The position numbers were made by a program, and so were the translations under genes. The notes beneath the pieces were generated by a model that worked only from the letters and a program-made list of their open reading frames with translations, was not told the DNA's origin and ran no database searches. Shown here in pieces: positions 46,801-60,954 of a stretch of 64,000 nt of DNA (within the stretch, counting starts at the first letter, position 1; each line of letters begins with the position of its first letter). The DNA is from Clarkia xantiana subsp. parviflora (lineage: Eukaryota; Streptophyta; Magnoliopsida; Myrtales; Onagraceae): assembly GCA_036873135.1 (NCBI GenBank), contig JAPTYO010000023.1:4723834-4787833 (forward strand), given 5' to 3'.

Positions 46801-49800
46801 ATGATTAATTTTTTTTTAAGCTGCTGCTCTATATAAGGATAGTAAAGTCAGAAAAATTCTGATAAAAAAAGTGCGGTTGGAATTGTGAACGTTTGTAAAA
46901 AAAATAAAACCCCAAAAAAATATGATTTTTTTAGTAATAATTGCATAATTGTATATATTATTTTATTGTAATAATAATAATAATATATAAATATATGGAT
47001 ATACACACCATGTATAACTTCAGTCCATATATAATTTCAAAGTTTGTGGGAGTTGGGACCAACGTGATGTTAAACATTTTGTCTTCAACTCTTGTGTGGC
47101 TTTGAGTTTTCGTTTGTTTTTTTAATCATATACTTATCTTATTCAAAAGAGCGTGGCTGGCACAGTGGCACTAGGGGTGGCAATTCGCACACTATCGTGC
47201 GTGTATATTTTATTAAATTGGAATATAGTTTAATGACGTAAATTTTATCATGACACCCTCGATAATTCTAGTGCGTTTTAAAGTTTAAATTCACTTATTT
47301 CGCCATACAACTTTATTAACATAATCAAACCATTTTATAATTTTTTAGATTATTTAACACAACTCTATTTAAGTTTACATGTACAACATTTCTTCTTCGT
47401 TTTGAGCTAATTCTTAAAAAAGTTTATTCTCTACATCAATCATATATGATAACTACAAGTAGTTTTCCGATTACTTTTTAAATTTTTTTGAGTTGGGTGA
47501 ACCCTAAATGAAAATTGAACACTTGCAATCATGTAAACACCAATCTTATTTAGGAATTTTTTAAAGCGTATAATCAATCCATAAGTCGGAACTCAATGTT
47601 GTTTCCAACGTGAAAGTCGTATTGAATTATTTTACTACTTCAATATTTTTTTACTAGGTGTATAATAAAATTACGACCTGATGAAGTTTGCTCTTCAATT
47701 CGTTTGGTCAAAAGAAGAAAATATTTTTTTAGTGATTTTTTTTTCTTAATATAAACTAAAGGGAAAACTGTAATAGATCGTTTTAAATTATGTACTTACT
47801 ATAAAAGAAAATAAAATACGTAGATAGTTGAATTCGACTGATTTATTGTAGAATTATATATTTTTAGATTACGATAAATTATATGTAATATAGAATATCT
47901 TTAAAAAAATTTAATTAGTTAAAATAAAAATTGTCATTATACATGTAATAATGTATCATTTTTATCTACCTCTGTGTTTTAACTTTTTATTTATTGAGTG
48001 TGTAGAATTGTAAAAGTTTTAATGCGTAAAAAAATAGACACAAAGTAGTTTGGCAAGAAAGATTGTTTGAGGAGATTGTTTTTTCCATGAACGAAAGAAA
48101 AAAGAAATAAAAAAAACGTATTAAAGACTATTTTAGTAAAATATGTTTGACTAAAATTAGTTTTTGATGTAATTTTTTTTAAAGATTTTTGGTGTAGTGT
48201 ATTTGCAATTTGTACCGTTAAGTAGCATGTCTTTTAAAAGGGTGAATCTAATCTTACATAGGATAACTCTTTGTGTATGATTTTTTTTTAAATGAAGTAT
48301 TTTTTTAAGTGTAATTTTTTTTTTAATAGAAAAATGAACTATTGAATTTTCTTTTGGTGCAAAAGATACTATTAGGGAATAAAATATATTAGGAATTAAT
48401 ATATTTTATTATGTTTTAATTGAGTTAAGTTAGGAATATATATATTCCTAATATTTTATTATTATCTATTTTTTTATTATATTGTTATAGATTTAGTTTT
48501 TGTTATAGATTTAGATACATGTACTCAACCTTTGATAAGACAATACAATTATTATTTTTCTATTTATTATCTTCTAATTGATAATATACTATTCCTAATC
48601 TAGATTTATCTGAATATAATAATAAGATATATTCATTTTAAGTTTTACTGACCAACCAAGATTCAAGATTCATTGGACTAGCTAGTTAGTTTACGTATAG
48701 TGCTTTATGTCTATCTTCATCCATCATTTATTTTTACTATGGTCTTTCTCGAATAATCAATGATATCTTTTCGCCACATATATTAGATCATAATATCCAT
48801 TATTATGTATATTAAATAATTCATATGCATCCAAAAATATATATGTAGAATTTGAAAATGTGTCCCATTTCCAATACAACACGGAGTTGACGAAACACAA
48901 TCATAAGATGCTAGCTAATCTAGCAATAGAACGATCATCGTGAGCTAGTTAGTTATACTTGTTTAGATATTATATATCCATACCATATATTTTCTGAAAT
49001 TTACTTGCACACACTTGTGATCAGCGCGTATATGAACCAAACCTGGCATGTGTGGAACTTTATTTGTTTGGGTCCTGAATCATAATCAAACACAACGTGA
49101 GTGGCATATATAAATTATCCGCTACATTGATTTAATCTTTAAAAAGTGACAGCAATTGCACATATATTAATCACTTCATGCATTTTAATGTATATATATA
49201 TATATAGTAGATGTTAATCGTATGATTTTCATCACAAAAGTTGTTGGACTATCGGCTTACTTTAAGTATATATTATTTTACTTAAATTCATCAGTTTTGA
49301 ATCACAATTATAAAATAACTTGTAACACATTACTTATATAATTATTCCGCTCTTCATACCCTCTTCTACTTCATATTCTAGAGAATATTATAGGGCTAGC
49401 TATTCGTACACGACACGATGGACTGAACACGACACGAAAATTACGGGTTTGAGTTTAATATTAGTGACACGATAATACGGTAGTTATATATATACATATA
49501 ATAATTTCTATCAAAATAAACCCGCTATATATCTAAACCTAGCATGAACTAATTTTGCAATGATATTTTATAAAGTTTAGATTGAAGTCTCTAAATTGAG
49601 TGATTTTAAAATTTTAGTTTAAAAATAGTTATATGTTAGTTTTTATCAATTTACTATAGGTTTTTTGTGCCGAATTTTTGTGTTGGGCCGTGTTTGGGCT
49701 GACCCCCAGAACACGACACGAACCTGGTACGACACGAACCATTATAAATTTTATTCGAGATTTATATTTGCTTTTATATAAAATCTGAGGTTATTTTACA

Positions 49801-51150
49801 ATAATAGTAGAACTTTAGGGTATTTTTAGTAATTTTAGAAAGTATATTCCGTCCATAATTAACGAAAAAATTGACGGAGCTAGCAAATTGCACATTAGCA
49901 AAAGTTCAACTAGCGATTTGCTACAAAAATAAGTTCGGCTAGCAAATTGCACTTTCACATAAAGTTCAGTTAGCAATTTGGTAATTAAATATGGTTGAAA
50001 TTATCTACGGCCCCGGCCTATCTGAACTCAAATTGGTGTTTAGAGGTACTGATAAGTTTCAAATTTAATTTCCTTTATGTGAGGGATTATCGAATTTGAG
50101 CTTATTTTTAAGTCTTTATAAGTTTCGTTTCCAATTTTCCTTTGGTAACAAACTTGTATTGGATTCAATTTAATGATACTGATGCATCTTAAAAGGTGAT
50201 CATCCTATGTTAAATTTTGTTATATAAATATAAAGATAAGATAAAATAAAATTGCCTTAAGAAAATTGTAATCCGCAAATGTCTTAGTTTAAAATAGTTC
50301 TTCTATTTGGTCGATTTTTGTGCAATTTAAACGTACGTTATGTGCATGTTAATTTTCAAATTGACATGTTTATAACCGATATTTGGTATTTGGATATTGG
50401 TTATCGAATTTTCAAAATATTCTAATTTAGTCTTTAAATTATATAAATCGTTGAATACCCATACACATTAGCATAGTTTACATTTATTTTATATGTTGTT
50501 GAAAGTTATGTTTGTTGTAAAAAAAAAGGTTTGGCCTTTTTTATTAACCTATGAGCATATTTAAACCTCGACTTTACCCAACAAAAAAAATATATAATAA
50601 TTACAACCCAGTCATCATATCTATCTATCTATCTATAAATAAAATGTGTATGCGTATGCATACTTATTTATATATCATTGATCGATGGTTGAAATTTTCC
50701 ACGGCCCCGGCCCACAAGTTAATTAAAGATATACAATAAAGAAGCAATTAGGGAGGCGCAGCCACGCCTACTAGCGACTAGTTGATTTGTTCCAAATTGG
50801 ATATTCCATGCATGGCATGGGCAACCACATTATAATATTACTTTTACGTACGTGTATTATATTATTGCATGGTAAAGCACAGACTGGATATCGCTGTCCT
50901 TTCCGCAAGTAACAATATTGGACCAACAACATCCTCTTGTCACCTTGTTAATTCAGTAAATCGTCAACACCAACCACTTTACTTTTCCTTCTTCTAGTAT
51001 ATATATAATATATTAATACTTATTTTAATATGGAAAAGAAAAAAATATGTTACATAATACAAAATCTAACGCGGATTCGTGCATGTTTCTTAGTCTCTCT
51101 CTATATTACGTCCAACATATGTTTCAATATTTCAACGTAGTCTATCTTTT
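43811..51150. other. Long AT-rich gene-poor stretch
   Basis: About 7.3 kb with no frame above roughly 60 codons that I can support and no RNA gene. It holds simple repeats (TTA/ATT at 44065-44100) and a CACGACACGAA-rich hAT-like scrap near 49415-49740. There is also a GCTAGCAAATTG fragment (49870-49990) related to the foldback at 15679, and two copies of GGTTGAAATT followed by ACGGCCCCGGCC (near 49991 and 50688) that may mark the edges of an old insertion. Confidence 0.5.
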
Positions 51151-51205
51151 TTGACCTCACCTACTACTCTCTCTCTCTATCTCTTTCTAGAGAGAGATCA
51201 CTCTC

Positions 51206-51213
51206 TATATATA
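51206..51213 (+). promoter_or_regulatory. TATA box of the peroxidase gene
   Basis: TATATATA sits about 140 bases upstream of the start codon, after a CT-microsatellite (51164-51190). A start of transcription near 51240, in the TCATCAACCACAAG region, would fit. Confidence 0.6.
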
Positions 51214-51353
51214 GCGATTCATGCAGCTCTTCCATTCTCATCAACCACAAGAACTCGACCCAACCATATAATTATCTACACTCAATACACATATACACAG
51301 TGAAAGAGAGAGAGCTAGCTAGGGTTTTCATTTCTCCATTTGTTTTTGAAAAA

Positions 51354-52648
51354 ATGGTGAAAGCTTGTATAGTTATAGGGTTTGTGTTTGGCCTCATACT
51401 TCCCTTGGCACAAGCTGACCTTCGAGTCGGGTTCTACAACTCGACTTGCCCTAATGCGGAGACCATCATCAAACAAGTCGTGCAGAAGAAATTCCAATCC
51501 GATCGGTCCATCACCGCCGCATTACTTCGCATGCATTTCCATGATTGTTTCGTCCACGTAAGTTCTAATCATATGTCACATTATATTTTGTTGCATATAT
51601 ATATAAATAAATGGCAGATCCAAGATTTTATAAATGAGAGTTCATTATTAAAAAAATCTATACATACAATTTAAATATAAATGAGGGAGTTTTCATAAAA
51701 AAAGATAAGGGTTCCAACTTCAAACCCTATATTTTACATTTTTGTATGTATATTAATACACATTAACTATACTCATACATGTTAATGTGGCTGCCACCAA
51801 GTGTATACAATTATCCAAAATATAGTTCACCAATTCTTTTTTATAACTTCTAATTAAGGCTTAGAAAGTACTTATTTCAAGAGGTCTAAATTTTGCAGGG
51901 TTGTGATGCATCAATCCTCATAGACTCAACATCCAAAAAGCAATCCGAGAAATCCGCGGGCCCCAACGGGTCCGTCCGAGGTTTTGAAATTATCGATGAG
52001 GCAAAGACGGCGCTCGAGGCTGCTTGCCCTAACATAGTCTCTTGTGCTGACATCATCACCGTCGCGACTAGAGACTCGGTTCTCTTAGCTGGTGGGCCCT
52101 CCTACAACGTGCCCACGGGTCGGCGAGACGGTCTTGTCTCGAACCCGTCTGACGTGAACCTCCCGGGCCCAACCTTGTCAGTGTCTCAGGCATTCGAGTC
52201 GTTTAAAGCCAAAGGTTTCACTCTGACCGAGATGGTGATCCTCTTGGGAGGCCACACCGTGGGGACCGCCCATTGCGGTCTATTCCAAGACAGGCTATCG
52301 AACTTCCAGGGCACCGGGAAACCCGACCCGTCTATGGACTCAGCACTGGTGGCACAGCTGGTTAAGACATGTGGATCGGGTTCGGACCCGACCGCATTTT
52401 TGGACCAAGGCACTTCTTTTGTGGTTGATAATCAATTTTACAAGCAAGTCCTTGCCAAGAAAGGGATACTCCAAATCGATCAAGAACTAGCAACCGATAA
52501 ATCGAGTTCGGGTATTGTGTCGAGGCTCGCTTCTGACAGTGCCGGCTTCAGGCAGAGCTTCGCGGACGCAATGGTGAAGATGGGAGGCGTCGAGGTTCTC
52601 ACAGGGACTGCCGGAAGCATCAGGAAAAATTGCAGGGTGTTCAACTAG
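51354..52648 (+). CDS. Class III secretory peroxidase, two exons
   Basis: Exons 51354-51557 and 51899-52648 give 317 residues. A hydrophobic signal peptide of about 21 residues (ending AQA) is followed by DLRVGFYNSTCPNAE. The distal haem site RMHFHDCF has Arg59 and His63. The GCDASILID calcium-binding region starts exon 2, and SCADIITVATRD and the proximal haem-ligand region LLGGHTVGTAHC (His187) follow; the protein ends IRKNCRVFN. These are the expected catalytic and disulfide residues of a plant secreted peroxidase, which oxidises phenolics with H2O2 in the apoplast or wall, as in lignification and defence. The family often has up to three introns; only one is present here, at the HDCFV/GCD site. 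The ATG at 51354 is preferred over upstream codons because the signal peptide starts there. No single orthologue is claimed. Confidence 0.94.
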
Positions 52649-53480
52649 TTATAGAAGTTTGAGTTTGGATTGTTAGGTATTACTTAAGGCCAAAGGTCAT
52701 GCAAATGTTAATGTTATAGCGTGTTCTTGTAAGAAGCACTTTATAGTTAATTGGAATAATGATGAAGATTATCTTGAATTCATGTATGTGTATGCCATAT
52801 AAATCATGGATCGTGATTAACTTAAATTTAGTAGAAACCTGGTTTGATTTAATCTGTTTTAACTATATAATATATATATATTAGAGATATATAGTGGTAT
52901 ATGATCCTCACACTGATTTCATACCGACGACTATGATAAAACTATATATTTATTTTGTTGAAGTTGACGAGTTTGAGTATCTTATATATATAGCGTTCTA
53001 GTTTAAGTATCTTATATATGACTGTTCTAGTTCTATATATATAGTGTTATGTACTTGTATTGATTATACTCTCAAGCCAGTGATGATGCAATAGTAAATT
53101 AGTAATTATATTTGTATACTAATATTCTATAAAAAAATCTAGTAGATTACCATTACTTGTAATTAAGTAAGTCATAGTACACTTATCAAATCATAGTACA
53201 CTTTCCATTAGAGTCTTAACTTAGTATTAGCCCTAAAAATATCAAGCCGTAAGTGAAATAGTCTCAACATTATGTAGCTCAATAATTAACCCATTCATTT
53301 ACCTTTGGCATAAAAAATTTAAGTCTTGGCTATATGAGGAGATATACTTTGAAGTTTTTGGTTTACTAATTACCTTCATTAAAAGCCACCACGTCTAAAT
53401 AAAGCATATATATCCAAATAATTTAATATGGAACTACTATAGTGTGTCTCTATGGTATTTTTTAACGATTTAACATATTT
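52649..53480. other. Peroxidase 3' flank
   Basis: AT-rich; contains the probable 3' untranslated region up to about 52780. Nothing else is supported. Confidence 0.5.
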
Positions 53481-56400
53481 TAATAATTAATACTTAATAT
53501 ACATAAGTGATGTTTTTTTTTAACTTCAATCAGTGTTTTTGAAATCAAACTGAATGTCGAATTGGTGAGGTGGCCTATTCCGGATCTTATCCGATTCAAA
53601 CCGGTTCGACCAACGATAACAAGCATAGAAATTTTATAGTGTTGGATTGGTTCTTGAAGAATATTCTTGGGAGCGAAATGGTTTCGAGAACTCAACAATT
53701 TCACACTCTGTAACTTTCAATATCAGTTTAGTTACAGAATACTATATATGGAAGTTCATTGGCTAACTAACTAAGAATACTGAAATGTAACTTGGTCCCT
53801 ATAATTTGCTAACACAGAAATTAGTTCCAAACATTATTTCTTTATTTCTTCATTCTTTGGAATTTCTTCATCCTTCTTCTTCTTTCCCTTCTTCTTCTTC
53901 TTTAATCTTTTCACCTCCATCTTCATCTTCTTTCTTATGAATACGTTCTTGATTCCAAAGCCTCCAAGTAGGTCTACTGTTTGTTACTTCCCTAATGGTT
54001 TAGTTAAGAGATCTGCAAGGTTTTCATTTGAAGCCACATACTTAGTCCGAATCACTCACTCCATCATACTATCTCTAACTAAATGACAATCAATGTCCAT
54101 GTATTTAGTTCTTTCTTGGAATATGAATTCGAAGCAATTTGAATTGCTGCTTTGTTGTCACATTTCAACATTGTGGGAACTTTCTGCTGTAATCCCAACT
54201 CCTTTAGAAGTCCTCCGAGTCATATAATCTCTGCAACAGTCATCCTCATGGACCGTACTCTGCTTCTGCACTGGAACAAAATATGGTTTATTGTTTCTTC
54301 GATTTTCAGGAAATATTTGCTGACTCAAGCTTCACACAGTATCCTGTGATGGATTTTCTTGACTAAACATCTTCCCCAGTCACTATCTAGAAAGAAACCA
54401 TTGGACTCAAAGATTTCTCAGTTGGAAAGAACAACCTCAAACCTAGATTTCCATTTAGATATCGAATGATCCTTAAAGAAGCTGCTAAGTGGGATTCTTT
54501 AGGATCATTGATAAACTGACTGAGATGTTGGACTGAGAATGCTATATATGATCGCGTCATGGTCAAATATAGCAATATCCCCACTAGTCTTCTGTACTGG
54601 TCTCCACATCAACTGTTTGTCTTCTCCATTCAACTTAAACATCTCATCAAAACACTTTGAAGTGAGTTGTTGGCTTTGTTCCAGAGGAGTGCAAGCTGCA
54701 CTACCCTTAAGAAGTCATGCGTCTCCAATTAGCTCTAGGCAATACTTCCTTTAAATTAAGACAATGCCCTCTTTAGATCTTGCTACTTATAACCCTAAGA
54801 AATAGCGTAAATCTCCAAGGTCTTTCAGCTTGAAATTTTTCTTTAGTATTCCTTTTAATTAGCTCATAAATTAATTAGAGCTTGGCTAGATCCAGTAATC
54901 ACCAAGTCATCAACGTATACCAGCATGTGCACTTGATCTTTCCCTTCTATCTTGCTCAAAAGAGAGTAATTGTACCTGCCTTACTGATAACCATTTTGAA
55001 TCAAGCAATCTATTAACTTAATATTCCATTGACAAGATGCTTGTTTGAATCCAAAGAGAGACTAAGTAAGCTTGCAGACTTTGTTTAATTATGAATTCCT
55101 ATTTTGAAAACCAGGTGGTATCTCTATATAGACTTCTTCGTGGAAATCTCTTTGGAGAAAAGCGTTATTAATGTCCATTTGGAACATATTTCATCCTTTT
55201 GCAGCTGTTATGCATAATATTATCCCACAGTCACCATTTTCACAACATGTGAGAAAGTTTCTTTGAAGTCCACTCATTCTTGTTGAGTGTAACTAACCTT
55301 GTTTTGTGTCTCTCAATAGTGCCATCTGATTTTTACATGATCCTAAAGACCCCAGCCAATTGGTGTCTTCCCTTTAGGAAAATCAACAATTTTCCAATTG
55401 TTATTGTTTTGTAAAGCATTGATTTCCAATTGCACTGCTTCAATCCATTTCTTACTCTGAGTTGCCTCTGCAAAAGTCTGAGGTTCTATTTCCTTCTCAA
55501 GGGCTCAAAGAAGCTTTTTATACTCTCAAAAGAGACATGCATGTAGCTTAAAACTTTGCAGTTCCTGATATAATCATTTTGCCAATTAGGTATCTGTCTA
55601 ACACGCTCTAATCTTCTTGGTGGCATCTCTTGAGGAATCTCTTCAATGATATTCTCATCATTTTCTAACTGAGCAAATTCATTTATCTCCTCATTAACAA
55701 CTTCTCCATTCATCTCCTAATTAGCAGCTTCCTCAATTTCCTCGACTGTGTTTTCATTCTCATTCTCTTATTCTCTTCCAGAATTTGGTAATGCCACTGA
55801 AAGATTTAACTCATCCTCAGTGAAGCTTACTCTTGCATACACTAAACTTGACTCGGCGTTTTTCTTCTCTTAAAAGGAAATTCATTTTTTTTCTTCCTAA
55901 AACGAACATCTACTTACAAATATTCAATTTGTCTGTAGATTCAGGAGAATGTACCCCTTATGAATAGAGGAATAGCTCATCATCACTGTTGCAATAGATA
56001 TGGGTTTAAACTTATCAGTGTTTTGGAAGTCTGTAGTATAATAAAGACATCCAAACACCTTTAGGTCTTCATAAGGAGCTGTTTTTATAACACTTCATAA
56101 GGTATTTAACCTCCTATGGCGGTGGAAGGCCAAGTTGATCAAATATCCTGCTGTGAGAATGCAATGTCCCAAAAATCGATATGGAACATTTGCTTCAAGC
56201 TTCTAGGCTCTTGCCACATTTAATAGATGCCTATGTTTCCTCTTTGCTACTCAGTTTTCTGTGGAGTTCCCACACAACTTGTTTGATGTATAATCCCTTG
56301 AGCAAGCAGCAAATCTTTAACCATCATATTACAAAACTCAGTTCCATTGTCGCTTCTTGAACACTTAACCTGAATTCCAAACTGAGTCTCAACCATTTGA

Positions 56401-57340
56401 AGGAAACTCTTAATATGCAAAAAAAAAAAAAACTTCATCTTTGAATCTTTGCAAATAAAGCCAAGTTGTCCTACTATAGTCATAAACAACAGTCAGAAAG
56501 TATCTGAACCCATCAAAAGTTTGTGTTCAATATGGTCCCCACACGTCCAGATGAACCAAATAAAAACATCCCAAAGATTGAGGACTGTTGTCTCAGAAAG
56601 GAAGACTAGTTTGTCTTTAAAAGGGACAAAATTACAATCCTTGAGTATGACTGCAGCTTTTACATCAAACTTGAAAATAGAATTCAAATTCTGAGAACTC
56701 ATATGTCCCATCCTCTTATGTCATAGCTTCACTTCAGCAATTCTAGTGGCCTTCTTTTCCTTCACAACCAAACTCTTAATCTTCAATTCTTATTTCTCAA
56801 CATCTTGTAGGATATAGAGCCCTTCATGGAGCAAACCATTCCCCACTCTCCTCCCATTTAAAAGGTCTTGAAATATTACCATGTCATGTAGAAAAGTCAA
56901 AGATAAATTCAAATCTTTAGTAAGTTGAGATACCGAGATCAAGTTATATTGAAACTATGGTGCATACAACACTTTCTTGAGCTGCAAACACCATATAATG
57001 CACTTCCCAAGATGAGTAATTGGTGATAGAGAACCATTAGGCATCTGAACTTGCCTATGGATAGAAGTGTTGATGCTCGAATCAAATAACCAATCTCTTT
57101 GGCATGTTATATGATGAGAGACACCATTATCGATAACCCAGTGATGTTTGGATGTATTATGAATAACTCCACAAAACACATTAGTGTCATATTAGCTTTG
57201 ACATTAGAAGTGCTTGTTTGATTCTCAGTTCTTTGCAATTGACTGAGATGCTTCAAGGCTTGAGAAAGTTGCTCAACACTAAAACCAGTTCCTGAACCAT
57301 CCGCTATGGACATAGTTACTCTGCTTAGTATTGTATAACT
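53480..57340 (-). pseudogene. Degenerate Ty1/copia retrotransposon
   Basis: Minus-strand pol fragments in copia order, with many stops and shifts. From the right: a gag tail (SVEQLSQALKHLSQLQ), protease (WVIDNGVSHHITC), integrase with the zinc-distal core SDNGTEFCN at about 56350, the MPPRRLERVRQ linker (55486-55713), RT with QMDINNAFLQ (near 55180) and VYVDDLVITG (near 54905), then the RNase H region (LLYLTMTRSYIAFSVQHLSQF, 54387-54584) and KYVASNENLADLLTKPL near 54000. A purine-rich tract and LTR-like sequence lie at 53500-53930, but I could not fix LTR borders. The gag end is missing on the right. Confidence 0.85.
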
Positions 57341-58539
57341 CCCTGCTCAGTTGAAAAATCATAATTCTGTCAAGCTTATTATTTGTACCCATTATAATAA
57401 TATATAATAAAAACTGAAAAATTCAATAATAAGCAACGTCATGTGCATATAGTCATGTGCATATAGAATGTGGGTTCAAATTATTTAGATAATAATAAGT
57501 AAATCATTTATTTATTGGAAAAGTAAGGTTATTCGCATATACCTCGTCGTGCAAAAGTTGTGATAGTGGATAAAAGTGAGTTAACTTTATACCCGTCCTA
57601 CGTGACTATCTTATCTGACTTCTATGGCTCACAAGTTATCGCTATATCTAACGAAAATAATCAAACATATAACAATGTTATGTTTAATTCTCTATAACCA
57701 ATTGTATTCTGCTTGAACCATCGGATGTTCGATATCGAAGTCATCCGTGGTGAAAGTGAGAACACACAAGCAAATAATAACCTAATTTTTAAACTTTAGA
57801 AAAAACAGTTAATTATTAAATTATTAGCTAATATTTTAATAGTTAAATAAAATTTATATTTAATTTTTTGTTTTTTAATATATTTTACTAGATTAAGTTT
57901 AATATATATACAAATTGTAAATTAGCGTTTTCATCTAACGGATGGACGAGTAATACAAAAAAAATAACTAATAATTTATTCGAATTCTCAAATATAATTA
58001 GAAATTTATTCGGCTATTCAAACATTATTTAATAATTTATACTGTTTAAACATTATTGGTTAATTTAGAGCGTTTTTATTGGACAGATGAAATATTTTGT
58101 CCATGTATATATTATAACATAAAAAGCATTTATTTAACTAAAATAGATTGCAACGCGCATGTCCGTCAATAAATAGTAATATCCATTCTTTTTTATTTTT
58201 TTTGGTAGAACTATTTTGATTTTTTATTTTCACGTAATGCACATAAGGGATAAGCTGAGCCGTAGAGATGTTGGTCACGTGAGCATCGTGGCCATTGGGC
58301 AGGTAGTTGATTAAAATGATAATAAAATAATAAAAATAAAAAATAATTATAGGGGAAAGAAATGGAGGGTCTCTGTTTTACCAAATTAAGAAATATCCCA
58401 CGTTATAACTTTGTGGCCTCTGTTGCCTCACGCGTGCCATCACTTGACTCTCTCTCATCGGCCTCCCAACCGTTGGGTTTGCCGATTACTCGGTTCCGGC
58501 CGACGTTGCAACGTATATATTCAAGTTACATTTAAACAC
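57341..58539. other. AT-rich intergenic stretch
   Basis: No gene supported. At 58370-58510 a less AT-rich patch with CTCTCTCTCATCGGCC and CCAACCGTTGGG (a palindrome) could be a promoter fragment, but no coding sequence follows it before the foldback element. Confidence 0.4.
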
Positions 58540-59167
58540 GGATTAAATTAAATGTACTTTTCATACCACACGTTTTTCATACCACATATTTGACTGAATG
58601 TGACTTTAGTACTGAATGTTTGGTTTTGTATACTTTTGTACCAAACGTTCGAAAAAATGTAGCTTTTGGTACATCTGTCAGTTGGCCGTTAGTTTTGGCC
58701 GTTAAATGACATGGGTAAGTCACGTGACCGACCCTAAATTTTTTATTTTGTTCAATTTAGTCCCTCAACTATATTCCTAACTTTTATTTTGTTTAATTTA
58801 CTCATAAAACTTCAAAATCGAACCCAATTAAACTAATCAAACCCAAGTAACTTAGACATAATTGGGTCCAATTGACCCAATTGGGGCTAGGTCAATTGGG
58901 ATGATGATTTTGAGGTTTCAGGAGTAAATTACACAAAATAAAAGTCATGAATATATTTGAGGGACTAAACTGAACAAAATCAAAAATTTATGGTCGGTCA
59001 CGTGACTTGCACATGTCATTTAACGGCCAAAACTAACGGTCAACTAACGAATGTACCAAAAGATTTTTTTTTTTCAAACGTTTGGTACCAAAAGTATACA
59101 TAACCAAACATCCAGTACTAAAAGCCACATTCGGTCAAACATGTGGTGTGAAAAGTTCATTTAACCC
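58540..59167. mobile_element. MULE-like foldback element, copy 3
   Basis: Same family as 3460-4053: ends GGATTAAATTAAATGTACTT and AAAGTTCATTTAACCC, shared TTGGTACCAAACG and CATTCGGTCAAACATGTGG phrases, and CACGTGAC in both arms (about 58722 and 58999). The 9-bp target duplication is TTTAAACAC/TTTAAACAT, one mismatch, suggesting an older insertion. Confidence 0.82.
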
Positions 59168-59176
59168 TTTAAACAT

Positions 59177-59731
59177 TGTGTTAGTATATACTTAGGAAAA
59201 ACACTATATTGCCGGTTTGTCTAACATCATTTTAAAGTATTGGCCGTGCTTCCATACATTATTTTTCTTTTGTAATTACTTTATTTATTGTCTAATCCTT
59301 CAATTTTAAGAGCATTATATTTTGTCTCTTATTAGTAATTATTTTATTTTCATTTTTGCCCCCGCAATGTTTTTTTTTTGTGTGTTTTTTTAAACTCTTA
59401 TTTTTATTTTCTACGATATAAACCTTTTAAATTCAAAAATTCAAAAATCAAATATTATAATCTACTTTTATAATTATTGTGATCATTCGGTTTAATTTTG
59501 TATCACTTTTTATTATATTTTTCTAAAAATCACTGTTTCTTATATATATATATATATATATATTATATGTTTATTACATATATTTTTAAAGTTAACTCAA
59601 ATTACTCTTTTATTTTTACTTTATACGCTTTTTTATATTGATTTTCAGATTTTTCAAAGAATGAAGTGTTTCATATACAAAGTTTTGGGTAAAGTTGCAA
59701 ATAAAATATTTTTAAAATAAGTCTAAAGCAT
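59177..59731. other. AT-rich spacer before the second Tat-like element
   Basis: No gene. Contains a short (AT)n run near 59542. Confidence 0.5.
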
Positions 59732-60371
59732 TGTTGGATCACGGTAGGAACTCCGGTTACGGTGACGGATTCCTTAGCTCCTCGCAATCCTGCAGAAGGG
59801 GAATAGAGGGCGGCGGCCCAGAATCCCTCTCCGATGCTTAACGTAAGTACGGTGATTAAGCAAGCAATATGTGAGTGTGTAAAAACGTAACCCTAATCTG
59901 GAATAACTTCCCTCCTTTTATAGAGGAAAGGCTATCCCAGTTACCTGATTAGGCGGTTGGATTGTGATCCACTATCCCACATATCTCGCCGTATATCTTG
60001 CTACGTATCTTGTACAGTTATTCGTATCCCACATATCTCGCCCATTATACCACTACTGTAATCATGGCGAGATTTCCGGGATTGTGCTCTTACTGGCGAG
60101 TCTCGATCATTATCGGAGACTCCCAAGTTACATCGTTGAGGATTCGGTGTCGGGGAGTGGTGTCAACTCCCATATCGGGACCGACTACGTCCAGGTCCGA
60201 TATCTTCGGGGCTCTTCCCTATCGGAGCCATACTTGCTCGGGGCCATTCAATGTCGGGGCCTCCTTCCGTCGGAGCCCTTAGCCTTCCAGCAGCCCAGCT
60301 CCTAGCTCACCAGGCCTAGTCGCCGTTTGCCAATCATTAAGGGGCCTAACGGCCTTCGCCGGGGCCCATCA
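59732..60371 (-). repeat. LTR (3' LTR) of the second Tat-like element
   Basis: About 640 bp from TG to CA. On the minus strand CCTCTATAAAAGGAGG (near 59918-59933) is a TATA box in the right direction for the element. The right half is GC-rich with repeated TCGGGGCC/TCGGAGCC words. Confidence 0.78.
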
Positions 60372-60811
60372 TTTGCCCCCAAGACGTGAGGGACTTATAG
60401 TGCGTCGCGTCTTTTAATATCGGACCCCTCCACATCCCAGTCGGGGGTCTTTATTTGAAACGTTGGAGGCCATTGCCTTACTTTTGTCGGAGGCCTTTGC
60501 CTTGGATCTCTTCAAGATCCTTTGGGATCCTACTTGGATTCGAGGGGGATTCTTGATCAGACCAGCATTAAATGCTGATAGGAAGTGAAGGAACGTTTCG
60601 GGTTCCGCGCGCCTGCTTTCTGAAAAAGCACTTTTCAACCGCCCCGGTACGTCATTACTCTTGTCTTATCTGTCCCATGCGTCCAGACGGTTCAGATTAA
60701 AACCGTTTCGCCTTCTTTGAATTAACGCGTTTTCCTTTGGACGATTCTGATTGAGTGGTTTTGAATTCTACGGTTCAGATTGCCCACCCCTTCAGTTCTC
60801 CTTCCTTCTCT

Positions 60812-60818
60812 TATAAAA
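60812..60818 (+). promoter_or_regulatory. TATA box of the antisense gene in the second element
   Basis: TATAAAACCCTAACCCC followed by a pyrimidine-rich leader, about 140 bases before the ATG at 60955. The placement parallels 6362 in the first element. Confidence 0.65.
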
Positions 60819-60954
60819 CCCTAACCCCAAACACTGTTTCACCTTTCTTTTACCTCCTCTTCTCTGCGATCCCAAGAGCTTTGATTCTCCAGATTTCGAG
60901 TTTTCACCGGCGCTTCAAGCACTTCAAATTTTTCCGATCAAGCCTTCAGTCACT

